This document shows, in pieces, positions 1-10,880 of a stretch of DNA of 64,000 nucleotides. Position 1 is the stretch's first letter; every line of letters begins with the position of its first letter. A model generated the notes under the pieces. That model was not told where the DNA came from and did not search any database. It worked only from the letters and a program-made list of their open reading frames with translations. The position numbers and the translations under genes are program-made. The DNA is from Romanomermis culicivorax (taxonomy: Eukaryota; Nematoda; Enoplea; Mermithida; Mermithidae), in assembly GCA_963922205.1 (NCBI GenBank), contig CAWUHX010000036.1, positions 372,001-436,000 of the forward strand, in the 5' to 3' direction.

Positions 1-289
1 TCATTTAAAACATGTAATAATGAATCTGTCTTACATAAATTCTCAAGATTCTGATGTGGAAACTGAACATGCAAAATTTTCACCAAGATATTATCTGTAA
101 TGTGCTGTGTTTCAAAGCCAGAGAAGAAATAAAAATACTACGCTGAAATAGTCAAAAGAAAAAATTCAAAAATAGGCATGCGAATAATATGCATTGCTAC
201 AATTTACAGCCAACCAGTCGAGTTAAAAATATGAATTTCTGAACGTCACCTTCATCAAGCAACGAAAAGTTCTTTTGGCTAAATTACTA

Positions 290-534
290 TAGTCTGTTTT
301 TCTTGAAATGCTACTAAATAATGAAAGTGGAAAGCAAATAGTATTTGAGATCTCCACGATTTTCTGATAAACGATATATCATGTTGGACTGGTAATTTGT
401 GAGCATACTGGCCTAACACTTAACAATTTTTTGAGTGAAAAATTTTTCGGTAAGAACTCTACGTAAACGATTCTGACGACAGTACTAATTTGTGTCACTT
501 TTCTATTTGGAAGCATTTTATAAAAAACAGACCA
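290..534. mobile_element. TA-flanked MITE, mariner-like, copy 1
   Basis: Noncoding element with terminal inverted repeats. The left end reads TAGTCTGTTTTTCTTG and the right end is the complement of TGGTCTGTTTTTTATA, with AAATGCT just inside both ends. A TA dinucleotide flanks each side (288-289 and 535-536), as expected for Tc1/mariner-type insertion. At least six related copies or fragments occur in the window (near 3425, 7068, 15259, 52616, 55324, 58787, 58975 and 61465). No transposase is encoded, so it would need one supplied elsewhere. Confidence 0.8.
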
Positions 535-1860
535 TAATTCACAAAATCTGATCAGTATCAAAAAATCAATTTTAAATATTCATACAACTTAAAATTGGCA
601 CTATTTTCATTTTGATATTAAAATGTGCTTAAATATTAAACATTGATATTGATATAAATATTGATATGTCGATCGTAACACTGATATGCTTCCATTTGCA
701 TGGCTAACTGTGGACTTGAAGCAGAGTATTCGATGCATGTATATCCTTTTTTACACATGTTAAGTGTGCATTTGACACATGTTTGTTGGGTGAAGCATGC
801 ACTCAGTTGCAGAATATACTTTCTCAAAGATAAAATAAGAGGAAAATGTCTAACCACTTTTTTGGGTGAAGAATTTTACTTTTCTTGAGATTGTATGTTT
901 TACGATTTCACTCTTATACAACCTTGTCCACCCCACTCCAGCAAAAACTTTTACCAAGTATATTTTCCTTTTTCTCTGTCCCATCGGGGCGTTTCCAATA
1001 AACTAGTCCACTCATTTTTAGTAGGCAACCTCGTTATCAAAATCTGGCTGTTTGTTGCACTTTTTTACTGTGCCAATCAGATTCCCCTGGATTTGAAAAC
1101 ACCTTTCTCTAAAACAATTTTTGTGAAAAATACCCCAAAATTTCTTACAGGATGTGACCTTGTGCTTCCGGTTTTCTATTGTTGAAAACTTTTTTTCCAT
1201 AAAATTATGGAATAAAATTTTTTCCATAGAATTTATTTTGATGAAATTTATAAAAATTCAGTAAATATTTTTAAAAAATTGAAAAAGGGGTTAGAGAGGA
1301 TAATGTTAGATGCATGGGCCAAGGTATCAAGCTACAAAGTTGTATCCTTTGGGACCCAAAAAACGTCACTTTTTGCACTGCTTTTTTTGATACTCCGTAG
1401 CTCATTTGCTTATAAAGCTCCATGACATCACGGGACCTCATGTCTGCTTCTATTCAGGATATTATTCAAAACTCACTATTCTAAATTGTTCACACGCCTG
1501 TATGCTTGGCCTTAACCCCTCCCAGAATTGTATTCTATTTACAGCTCATGGATCTTGACCACGATCCCCAACATTTACCTCCCTGTAAGTGCATGCATGC
1601 TCATGAACCATAATCACAGTTGGTATTTTAAAATATTGCCAAAAGTCATCTTTTTCAATCAAATCATCATCATCACTTCCTCAAATGTCCTGAACAACAA
1701 TTTCCTCTCACATAAAAGCAGCCTCTCAGGTTTATGACTCAAAAAATTTAGCGAAAAAATTATGAAAATGCCTGATGATAACTTTTTTTCGATCAATCTT
1801 TGCTGGTATGAATCCAAGTAGAGTCATGAACAGATCGTGGGAATTTCCTGTTATATTAAT
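535..1860. other. Gene-poor stretch with repeat fragments
   Basis: I see no convincing exon here. Positions 900-1020 are a fragment of the right terminal repeat of the TIR element described at 55727-57455 (CCCATCGGGGCGTTTCC, then AATAAACTAGTCCAC). Positions 1264-1460 resemble the repeat module ending near 2936, 25180 and 58727, but lack its last part. The remainder is unassigned AT-rich sequence. Confidence 0.6.
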
Positions 1861-1864
1861 GTCT

Positions 1865-2370
1865 TTTTTTGGAAAATCGCGATTTGCAGCGATTTTTATC
1901 GTAAAATCACGATTTCTATTTATTTTTTCGTAAAATCGCGATTTCCAGAAATTTTTTAGTAAACTCGTAGTTTTTGGCGATTTTTTTAATTAAAATCGTG
2001 ATTTCCGTTGATTTTTTAGTAAATTGAGATTTCCGGCGATTTTTTAGTGAAATCGCGATTTTCAGGGCCTTTGTAAGAAAAGGCAATTTTTCTGTGATCA
2101 CTGTCTTACACCAATTTTTTGATAAGATTGCGATTTATAAAGATTTTTTTAGTAAAATGGCTCTATTTTTTTTAGTAAAATTGCGGTTTCCAGAAATTTT
2201 GTTGTTGAATCTCAGTTTCCAGCGATTTTTTAGTAATTTCGCGATTAACAGCGATTTTTCGACAAAATCGCGATTTTTAGTATTTTTTATGATATAGCGA
2301 TTTTCCGGTGAAATGGCGATTATTTAGTGAAACCGCGATTTTTCGCTAAAATGCTGAATTTTCGCGAAAA
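1865..2370. repeat. Degenerate tandem array built on AAATCGCGATTT
   Basis: About 500 bp in which variants of 'TAAAATCGCGATTTCCAGCG' and 'ATTTTTTAGTA' alternate every ~40-50 bp. The AAATCGCGATTT core is itself a perfect 12-bp palindrome. Short open frames appear on both strands because of this symmetry and are not likely genes. A short GC-rich repeat stretch (2385-2530, with GGCGCCGAAATGGAGCC-like units) abuts it. Confidence 0.75.
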
Positions 2371-2639
2371 TTCCAGCCATTATTTAGGTGGAAGTCGGGG
2401 TCCGGTCGGGCCAGAGCTAGGGTGGCGCCGAAATGGAGCCGGGACGAAGCTAGGGTGGTCCTGAGGCGGAGCCGAAACGGGGCTGGAGTAGTGCTTGGCC
2501 GGCGCCAGAACAGGCGGACCGGAGACATCCCTGATGGAAACCCTATTGCTCATATGGATATGTGCTTCATCAAAAAATTATTTTTTGTGAACACAAAGGA
2601 AGGGGGTTTTCTTCAACTTTCGTCACTCATGTAATTTTT

Positions 2640-2936
2640 TCAAGTATATAAGTATCATCAAAAAATAAAAAAGTGTTTCGATTGCACACCTATTGTGGAA
2701 CCAGTGAGAACTGGAGGCCCATAGGAAAGGGCATTTTTTGCATATTTTTGGCGCCCCACCAAGCCTCATTTGCATATAGAGCCTCAATGACATCATGGGA
2801 CGCCATGGTTGCCTCTATGCCGGATATTTTCGCAAAAAACGCATGTTTCTCTCTCTAACCGTTTTCTCTCTAGGGGTTAACCCCAATTTTTGGGGTCCAA
2901 ATATATTATAGGTTGACGCTACCGCGCCACCGACGA
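2640..2936 (+). repeat. Repeat module ending in GGTTGACGCTACCGCGCCACC-like sequence
   Basis: Sequence resembling the inner part of the palindrome at 24830-25180, its inverted copy at 25255-25560, and 58380-58727. Shared marks in order: a fragment of the form TTTTTTGCATRTTTTTGGCGCCCCACC, 'GGATATT..GCAAAAAA', 'CCGTTTT.TCTCTAG', then 'TATATTATAGGTTGACGCTA' and a GCGCCACC end. It lies just upstream of the first visible alkylglycerol monooxygenase exon and is probably intronic. Confidence 0.7.
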
Positions 2937-2991
2937 TTCCTTTAACTTGAGTATTAATTTCAAAATCCAAAATTTTTCCCATTTTTCTTAG

Positions 2992-5739
2992 ACAAGGCAT
3001 GGTTCAACAATACGGCTCAATGATTTTTTATTTACCGGAATGCTTGTTCGTACCGCCGCAAATCCACCTGGCTCACATGGGTCTAAATTTGCTTTACCAA
3101 TTTTCCGTTCATACTCGTCTGGTAAAAACTTTGGGTCCGTTGGAGATGGTCCTAAACACGCCATCGCACCATCGTGTTCACCACGGCCGCAATCCTTACT
3201 GTGTCGACAAAAATTACGGCGGATTTTTGATCGTTTGGGACCGCATTTTTGGTACGTTCGAAAAAGAAAGAGACGACGAACCGGTTGTTTATGGATTGAT
3301 CAAACCCATAAATACATTTGATCAGTTTCATTGCCAAGTAATTTAATAGACACGTTGCTGCACAACATGGAACATTAGCCAATCCTCTATACAGAATCAT
3401 TTGAGGGTTAGAGTTTCATCTGCAGCATTTGCTACAGTCTGTTTTTTTAAATGCCCGTAAATAATAACTGTGCAGAGCAATTAGTACTATTTTATATTTT
3501 TACGATTTCTGCTGAACTGTACGTCACTTACGACCGAAAATATGCGAGACACCCAACTCGGTGGCTCGATGGCACCTGGTACTCAAATACTGGGACCCAC
3601 CTCTAACCCAAAGATCTCAAAGAACTTGGACAAAAATAGCTTTTTAGCCCCGTTTGGGACAATTTTCGGTCTTTTTCGACTTCTTGGGGACTCCAAGATT
3701 TTGCTGGAAATGAGTACCCTCCCCCAACAAATTTGGGGTTTACCCCCCAAACTATTACAGCTACGCTTGAGATCTGTTGATGCACAGCTTATTGACCGAA
3801 TTCACAATAACTTCTGAAGATACTTTCTAGGAAAAGAAAGTTGTAATTTATCTTTTGCTGTAAATCTTCACAATTTCAGACTTCAGATAGGTATCAAATT
3901 TTGATGCGCCTCAGGCTTTGGCCACTCTATGCCAGCTAATTGGACGCGCCATAAGTCCATGAATAGTGGGGATGGTCGCAGTCTGTTAATGAACACTAAA
4001 CTTTCCAACGATTCGAATAGAAAGTCACGGGAGTCGATCCCATCAAAGAGACTAAGCTGAGCTGCAGCGCTGTTGCTTGCCTGTATATTATCTTATACCA
4101 ACGCCGTTAAGGTGCAGCTCAGCTGCAGTTGACTTTCACCTGAACGACGATGCTATAACATACACAGTTATGCTACAGTTAACTCGCTGCTCAGCTGGAG
4201 CGTATATCTTGGATAAACCGGGCCCAGACTGATTGAAAGGTCCCATTGATTGTGCTGAAAATTAAACCATCCGACCACGGTCTGCCAAGGTTTTTCAAGC
4301 TCCCAGTGCGGCATCGTTCTCGTGTGCTAAGCGTGACATTTACAAGAAATGTCGTCGCGCAATGAAGTAAATGTTAGAATACCAATCTATCATTTTCTAG
4401 ACCCTTTACTTCAAACACATATGGCATAAGTTGCGGGCCTGTAAATCACTCGGCGATATATGGAAGACACTGTTCTATAATCCGAGTTGGTCGCTGACCA
4501 CTGGACAATATCAACTAGTTCCTGAAGTAAGATTTACTTAATTATTTTTTAACTTGATGAACTTCAAGTCATGTTTACAAGGTCGAGGAAAATGCCAAAC
4601 CATACGACGTGACAATCGAAAGCTCGATGACGGTATACACGTTCTGCCAAGTTGCAATTTGTCTGTTCATTTATCTGCTTTTTTCGCAATGTCGAAAGGT
4701 GAGTTTTTTGGAATATCATGTATGATGAAGCACAAAAAACGATGGTTACATTCTTGCGTACTAAAGTATTTCAAGTAGTATCAAGCATGACTTTTTTGTT
4801 GACAAGCGGCCCGTTTCTGAACGAAGTCTTTGGACATAGTTGTAGTCTTAAGACAACTTTTCCGCGGCAAGGCTATGTCGTAGGACTTGGCAATGTCTTA
4901 AGACACTGTTCAGAAACGGACTTCAGAAAAGAACCAATAATTATGTGAACTAACGTTAGACTCTGAATGTTCTTGTAAAGAGTGCCTACAAATCTGCATA
5001 TTCTCTAGGCTCTTGATGATCACTTCATTCAGTGTTATGTTGTAAAGTAAATGGAGTTTGAGTATGACAATTATTTTATTGTTCCAAAAATATTTCTACC
5101 CTAAGGATCCTCATTCTGTATATTTTGTACTCAAATTATACCATCTTACATTATTACTTACATAAATATTTACATATTATACTTACATAAATTATACATA
5201 TACCAAATACTATCAAATTATAAATTATAAAAATTGAACACTGAAAACTCAATATTCAAAAACTGACAAAACTGACGATCATTTTGGACTCCGATTACAG
5301 TAGGAAGGAAGGAGAACATGAATCAGATAATCAAAATTGCATTTGTTTGTGGTTTGTCTTGAGGTAGCGTTCTTGGAAATGAAATAGTTGTTTTAAAACG
5401 ATAGAGCGGATTTCGACATTTTATTTCAGACATTGACATGGCTGCAATCAATTCCTTACGTCTTGTTTGCCGGATATTCATGCTTCTGTTTTTCGAACAT
5501 CCTGGAAAACAGGTATAATATCAAGCATTGAGTTATTCCGTTCGTTCAAATTGGCGTTATTTCGTTACAGGCATTACGCCATTTATTTTGAGTTGAGCAG
5601 ATGCACAATTTTTTACCTTTGGAGCACATTCGCTACTTTTCCACCCACACTGGTCATTTTTTGGCGAATTCTGAACGTATTGTTTTTACTGCAATCGTCC
5701 TTCTGGATAGGACGAATTTTCGTGGACCGAAAGACGTGA
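2992..5739 (+). CDS. AGMO: Alkylglycerol monooxygenase (fatty acid hydroxylase superfamily), 3' part of gene
   Basis: Five exons read by eye: 2992-3337, 4401-4526, 4582-4698, 5430-5512 and 5571-5739, stop TGA. All four introns are GT-AG and the phases match (0, 0, 0, 2). Exon 1 carries NTPSHHRVHHGRN (about 3158-3196), the di-iron histidine motif typical of alkylglycerol monooxygenase, followed by NYGG..IWDRIFGTFE and VYGLIKPINTFDQF, a family signature. Exons 2-5 encode the less conserved C-terminal part with several hydrophobic segments. The family cleaves ether lipids using tetrahydrobiopterin, oxygen and iron, in the ER membrane. The N-terminal half, with the other histidine clusters, must lie left of the window, because I found no upstream exon in 1-2991. 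The reading frame looks intact. Family assignment is strong; the last exon boundaries are moderately certain. Confidence 0.9.
3425..3530. mobile_element. Truncated copy of the TAGTCTG MITE, in AGMO intron
   Basis: 'CAGTCTGTTTTTTTAAATGC' followed by the family interior (GTAAATAATAACTGTGCAGAGCAATTAG, shortened here). The right end is missing. Confidence 0.55.
4058..4215. repeat. Palindrome-rich GCAGCTCAGCTGCAG repeat, in AGMO intron
   Basis: Runs of AGCTGAGCTGCAGC in both orientations surround 'TTATACCAACGCCGTTAA'. A related copy in opposite orientation lies at 13655-13760 ('TTAACGGCAATGGTATAA'). It looks like the remains of a small foldback element. Confidence 0.6.
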
Positions 5740-7067
5740 AAGGTTGATTTGCAGAGATGTCTGTAAATCACAATTGATGTAGTTTTTATCGTAAGTAAAT
5801 GGAGTCCTCACTATTAAGGTCTAGAATTTCTAGCATAATGCGAGCTTCGAAGTGAGCTTCCATTTCCATGTACCTTACAAAGATATTCAACGAGTAAATT
5901 CGGATATTTTACGCTTCATGCCATCTGAGTAGAGTTATACTAACCATTCTCTCTCGTCACTATCTTTACATTATCATTTGTATATACGCAGTCATTTATG
6001 ACATGTTCTTCCAATGAAAACGCATCATTTATATTTGCCTCTTTGGACGGAACAGAACGGAACGGAATGCAATCAAAACAACGTTACCAAACGAAAGAGA
6101 AATTTTCGTTCCGTTTGGTTCGGTTGGAGGCTACTGTCGGTCATTTTCCAAAAAATTGCAGTTATCCTTTCTGATCGAAAGTGGATTTTCAGGCTGAAAG
6201 TTTCAAGCTGTTGGTGATCCGTTCCATTCCGTCGCAAAGGGCAAGTATAAAATGACCCTTAGTCATTGTGGAAAATGTAGCAACCCTCACACAGAAAAAA
6301 ATTACATTACCAATGCTTTTCCACAATTTTCTGAGGTGCGCTGTTCTAAATGTTGGGCACCCTGTTGCTGCCCAAGTTGGGCACCCTGTTGCTGCCTGGG
6401 AAGTCAACATGCAAATCCACGATGGGCGACCGGTGGTGCATACAAAGTTGTATAGCAATGAAGCGCCAAAGAAAGAAGAAAAATGATTGTGAAATCATTC
6501 TTTACCTTTGATTATATTTTGATAGTTTATGCCAGCGCTCACTAATAAAACTTTATCTCGGCTTTGTTTTATTAATTTCCATAAACATTTAGTGGTCCCT
6601 CTACCTTCCTTGATATCCTGGTTTGTTTATTATATATAGTGTTTATTGTGTCGACGTATGGTAAGTTTACGAAGGGCTTTAGACCCAGGTGTCGTCTCTT
6701 GCAGACGTCACTCAGAAGAAAGACCTCTCGATGGATTCTTCATTATCATTCCTTCCAGTGGGTATCCATTTTCCTCTGGGAGTCTACGAGGTCCGCTCTG
6801 TGAAGGCCCTTTGGCAAGTCTTTGTTTGTTGTTGCCAGGTCTGGGTGAGAACTGTTGCACTATATCCGAGGCCTAGCCAAGGAGAAGTTCTAACTAGTTT
6901 CGACCAACCATCTTTCTTTATTCACAAAGGAAAGACCTGCACATAAATTTCCAAAAAGTCTGAATTTCAAAATTCGAAAATGGTACGATAAAGATCATTT
7001 TATCAATTCACGAAGTTTTTTTTTGATAGCAGATCTGATGTGACTTGTTTCATGTTACTGTTTCTAC
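5740..7067. other. Intergenic, no gene recognised
   Basis: Nothing coding is supported. Two small direct duplications are visible: 6353-6400 has GTTGGGCACCCTGTTGCTGCC twice with a short spacer (21-22 bp unit). Short open frames at 6646-6946 show no splice or domain support. Confidence 0.5.
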
Positions 7068-7212
7068 ACTCTGTTTTTCTTGAAACGCTTGTAAATAATA
7101 AGAGTGGAAAGCAATTACTATTCTATATTTTTACGATTACCTGCTAAACCACATATCATATAGAAGAGCAAATTTGTGAGCCTACTCCACTACCCCTTAC
7201 CAATTTTTTAAA
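7068..7212. mobile_element. Truncated TAGTCTG MITE
   Basis: 'CTCTGTTTTTCTTGAAACGC' start and normal interior, ending abruptly at the boundary of the foldback element. The foldback insertion therefore appears younger than this copy. Confidence 0.6.
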
Positions 7213-8689
7213 GACGCGATTTCTGAGATTCAACTTTCTGTTCCATTCAACTATGATAAGTTGAAAATTAATAATGTCTGAAAATAAGCCACTTTGCGTA
7301 GTTTTACACGCTGAGTATGAAGGCAGCATTCATTCCGCATAAAAATCAAAATTCGCACAGCAACAGTACCCTAAAGTTTGGAATTTTTACATTTTTTGAC
7401 TTCTGGAATATCACAGCTCAGAAAAGACGTGACTCGTAGCCAAATATCCTTTACGTGCAGAAATATCATGCTGTATATTCAAACATGAAAAAAATTCAAT
7501 CCCTTACTTTACACTTTTTATGCAATTTTAAAGTGTCAAAAAGGAAGTCGAAATAATCCGAAATGGTCAGCTGGAGCATTACTCAGGCACCTTCACATGA
7601 GATGCCACAGAATTTTTCTATTTCTGTGGCTAGTTGTGTCCAATATGTTGTGTTAAGACACGATTCCTGAGAGGATTCAACATAATTGTGATAAGTAAAA
7701 AATTAACCCTACCTGAAAATCACTTATTTGGTGTAACTTGATGCGCTAGGTACGGAAATGATGTTTATTTCGTCTGAAAATCAAAACTCGCATAGCTACA
7801 GCAAGGCAAAAGTTGAAAATTTTCTATTTTTGACACACACTTTTTTCAACTTTTGCAAGTTTAGGTATGTCAGACATCGTGTTCTGAAAATTTACCCAAT
7901 ATTAGGCCAATCGACGGGCCAAAATTTAGTGTAGGATTCATTAGTGAAAAGTTCACATTAAAAATACAATGGCGCTCGAAACATCAAATTTTGAGAGCAA
8001 AAGTTCTCATTTTTTCACAAAAATCATTATATCTACTGCTAAAGCTTAGAAGCACGTAAAACTTCACTATACAATAGATAGTTTACTATGTCTTCTACCT
8101 GGTGACAAAAAACACGGAAATTCATGTTCTGCTATAGCATTCTTCATAGGCGATGAAGGACTTGGAGTATACATACCATCTTATAATTGCATTTCCTGAT
8201 AATTGCGACCTCGATTGTCACAGAATCACAGCTTGATAAATTTCAAAAAGGAAACATTAGAATAAGTTTTGTGAGCTGAATATTGGGGTACTTTTCATCT
8301 TACATAACAAATAAAATTCGCATAGCTACAGTACCCAAAAGTGGGGAATTTTCTCATTTTTCGACATTTTTCTGTATATTTATGAGACTTAAGATGTATT
8401 GGCCATGACATGACCTAGCTGAACAGTCACTAGATGTGGAATACAATGCTCTATAACGTGGTATAAACTTTTTCCCTATTTTGCATTTTACACTTTTCAG
8501 TAAGTTTTGAAGTGTTGAATGTGAAACCATAAAAATGTTTAAAACCTGGTTTTCTTCCATAAAAATCATTATACTCACTGCTGAAGCTCAAAAAGACGGA
8601 TAACTTAACTGTGCAGTATATAGTTCACAATGTCTCCTAAATGCCCGCAAAATGTTACAAAATTTCACATACTGCCAGAGATTGTGCAT

Positions 8690-8850
8690 CACTATGGCCA
8701 CCGTCACACTAGAGCCGCTGTCTCACTATAGCCACCATATCACTACAACCACCATCTCACTATAGCTAATCTATCAGAATAGCCACCAAAATCTCACTAG
8801 AGCCACCACGACGCATAATAATGATCTCGCTATAGCCACTAGTGTCCCAT
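8690..8850. repeat. Imperfect tandem repeat, unit TCTCACTATAGCCACCA
   Basis: Roughly eight degenerate ~17-20 bp units (CACTATGGCCACC, TCTCACTATAGCCACCAT, CACTACAACCACCATC and others) inside the foldback element. Confidence 0.75.
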
Positions 8851-9259
8851 ATTTAAAGGTACCATTACATATACTGTTGAGCCATTCATATTTTCTGTTT
8901 CATAACCTAAATCGTCTGCTTCAGTAGGATAGAAGTAAGTGTCTCTGTATTGAGGAAGGCGACTGAACTTTTTTTCCGTGACAGAGACTTGCAACTTGCT
9001 GCACTGTTAGAAATTCCTGTTTGGAAAACTCAATTTTGGCACATAAGCCTGGAAACTATTTCAGTTTGTTTTAAATGAATTCCTTCATCTATTTTTTCTG
9101 CAGAAACTACTTCTGCTTTGTTTGAACATTTTACATGTTATTTGATTTTTGAGTGCTTATACCCATCTTAAAATGCAGAATCTTCGAGTCAACTTCGGCT
9201 TAAGATTGTACCCTTGGTGCACCAACGTTGCACATTGAATAAATTCTTTGAGTTGGTGC

Positions 9260-9686
9260 CTTTATAATGAAGCAGTCCGTTTGAGTTTATTAATCCCACA
9301 TCCTCAAGAAGCATTACAAGATTTCTACACCACAGAGGACACCAATATCGTAGGATAGGGATGAGCACTCTAAAGTCAAAGAACACGTAAAACGCTCATG
9401 CCACAGCAAAAGAATCCTGCCAAGAAAGTTTGATGAAGGAATCTGTCTCAACCAAGAGTTTGACCCTGAAATGATATTCAGACTGATGTACAAAAAAGGA
9501 CAGTTTCCAAAGATGAACTAACAGTGCAACATGTTGCAGGCTTCTGGTTGTTTGAAGCAAGTCACCTTTGTGAGGACCAATCAGCCTACTACTATCCTGC
9601 TGAAGCAAACGATTTATGTGAGGAAGATAAAGCAGAAGCTATGAAATACATCAAGCTATTACTTGAATTTGTATATGGGAAGTGAT
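9260..9686 (+). pseudogene. Decayed coding remnant inside foldback element
   Basis: Frames on the plus strand look like eroded coding sequence. Around 9420-9510 one frame reads ..LNQEFDPEMIFRLMYKKG.. and after an apparent frameshift another reads ..VSKDELTVQHVAGFWLFEAS.. and ..YYYPAEANDLCEEDKAEA.., ending at TGA 9684-9686. A possible earlier piece lies at 9270-9390. The amino-acid make-up is protein-like and unlike the surrounding low-complexity sequence. I do not recognise the family. It is plausibly the element's own former gene or a captured host exon. Confidence 0.4.
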
Positions 9687-10513
9687 TTATTCCAAATCGA
9701 CTACTTCAAGTCTGATGCTTTGTTTTTTCTTTATGTCCACTCCTAATACCTTAAAACCATTTAATTTGAAACATAAAATTCTGAGAAAGGCTAACTTTTG
9801 TTGATTAAAAATTGAAAATCAAAATTTGTCAACTAGAGTACTTCGCTATTTTTTGTAGATTTAACCCCATAGCAGTGTATGAAGTTTTATCATTTTTCGT
9901 GGGAAACTAAGAGACATTGTGAACTATCTACTGCATGAGGAAGTTTTCGGTTCTTTTGAGTTTTAGCAGATGAAACAGTCATTTTTGTGGAAACGATCAG
10001 CTTTTCAGAAATTTTTATCGTCTTATTTTCAACAGTTTAAATCTTGTTAAAAAGTTTAAAATGCAAAATAGGAAGAAACTTTATACCCCATTATACAGCA
10101 TTGTATGCCGCATTTAATGAATTTTCAACCATAAAGCTAGGTCAAGTCTAGGTCAATACATCTTAAGTCTTATAAATAGACCAAAAAATGCTAAAAAATA
10201 CGAAAATTCCCAATTTTAAGGTACTGTAGCTATGTTGGGAATGCACTTACGCTTACGGTAGCTATCATCCCATCTATGCAAAATTGTATGGATGGAAAGA
10301 CGCCAACTTTGGAAGGAAGATTCATAGTGATTCATTCTTCTTTAACACATTGATTATTGTTATTGTGGTGACTACGCCATTTTTTTGTGGTGACTACGCC
10401 ATTTTTTTGTGTGATTTTCAGGTAAGGTTAGTTTTTTACTTATCACAACTCTCTGTATGAGAAGTTGAATTTTCTAAGAAAGTGTGTCTTAAAATAATAA
10501 AAAATAAAAAATA

Positions 10514-10880
10514 ATCAGATTTGCGTTTCCGTTCAGGGAGCTGTAAGTGTCTGCACATTCTGAAAGCTCATTTAAAAATGCGTATCAATACCACTAAATA
10601 TACCAGATGAAGGATAAAGGAAAAATTGAAAACGTTCAGATTAGACAAATAAGAGGAAAGGATGTAAGTCGAATCACTGGTAAGATTTCATCGATCTATT
10701 TACAATGGTTGTGCAACAAGGCGTCTCAGACTGCAAGCTTAATGTTACAAAATTGAATGTCATTTGTCTGACACCAGCCTACGTTATAAGCAGTGAGAAG
10801 TGCTCTGCAGGGTGAGGCACCATGTTTCACACCACGTGATGTTAGTCAGACATAAATAGAGCATTGCAGTGCCTTTCCGA
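10514..10880. repeat. Diverged copy of the WAP gene 5' region
   Basis: Collinear with 63590-64000 and in the same orientation. Shared blocks include AATCAGATTTGC, TCTGCAC, CACTAAATATRC, AGATTAGACRAA, ATCACTGGTAARATTTCATC, TTGTGCAACARGG.GTCTC, TTTCACACCACGTGATGTT and GATTGCAGTGC (here GCATTGCAGTGC). The WAP exons themselves are not found to the left of it. It is a partial duplication of an upstream/first-exon region, or a dispersed repeat that also sits there. Confidence 0.7.

Larger units (their letters stand above)
7213..10500. mobile_element. Foldback-type element with subterminal repeats
   Basis: The left arm (about 7213-8640) and right arm (about 9780-10500) are inverted copies of each other. 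For example, GTTCACAATGTCT at ~8628 matches AGACATTGTGAAC at ~9911, and the outer edge 'TTAAGACACGATT..GAGA.GATTCAAC' matches the complement of 'GTTGAATTTTCTAAGAAAGTGTGTCTTAA'-type sequence near 10490. The left arm itself holds two to three direct copies of a ~400 bp unit (near 7213, 7655 and 8230), each with 'CAAAAYTCGCAYAGC' followed by 'ACAGTACCC'. The left edge cuts a MITE copy that begins at 7068. The interior (8640-9780) has a short tandem repeat and a decayed coding remnant. Confidence 0.65.

Noticed and set aside
1..2991. Search for the N-terminal AGMO exons with the first histidine clusters
   Set aside because: Nothing matching HxxxH or HQVHH-type coding was found, so they are assumed to lie left of the window.
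6646..6946. Overlapping plus-strand frames of 76 and 85 codons
   Set aside because: No recognisable protein and no coherent splice sites.
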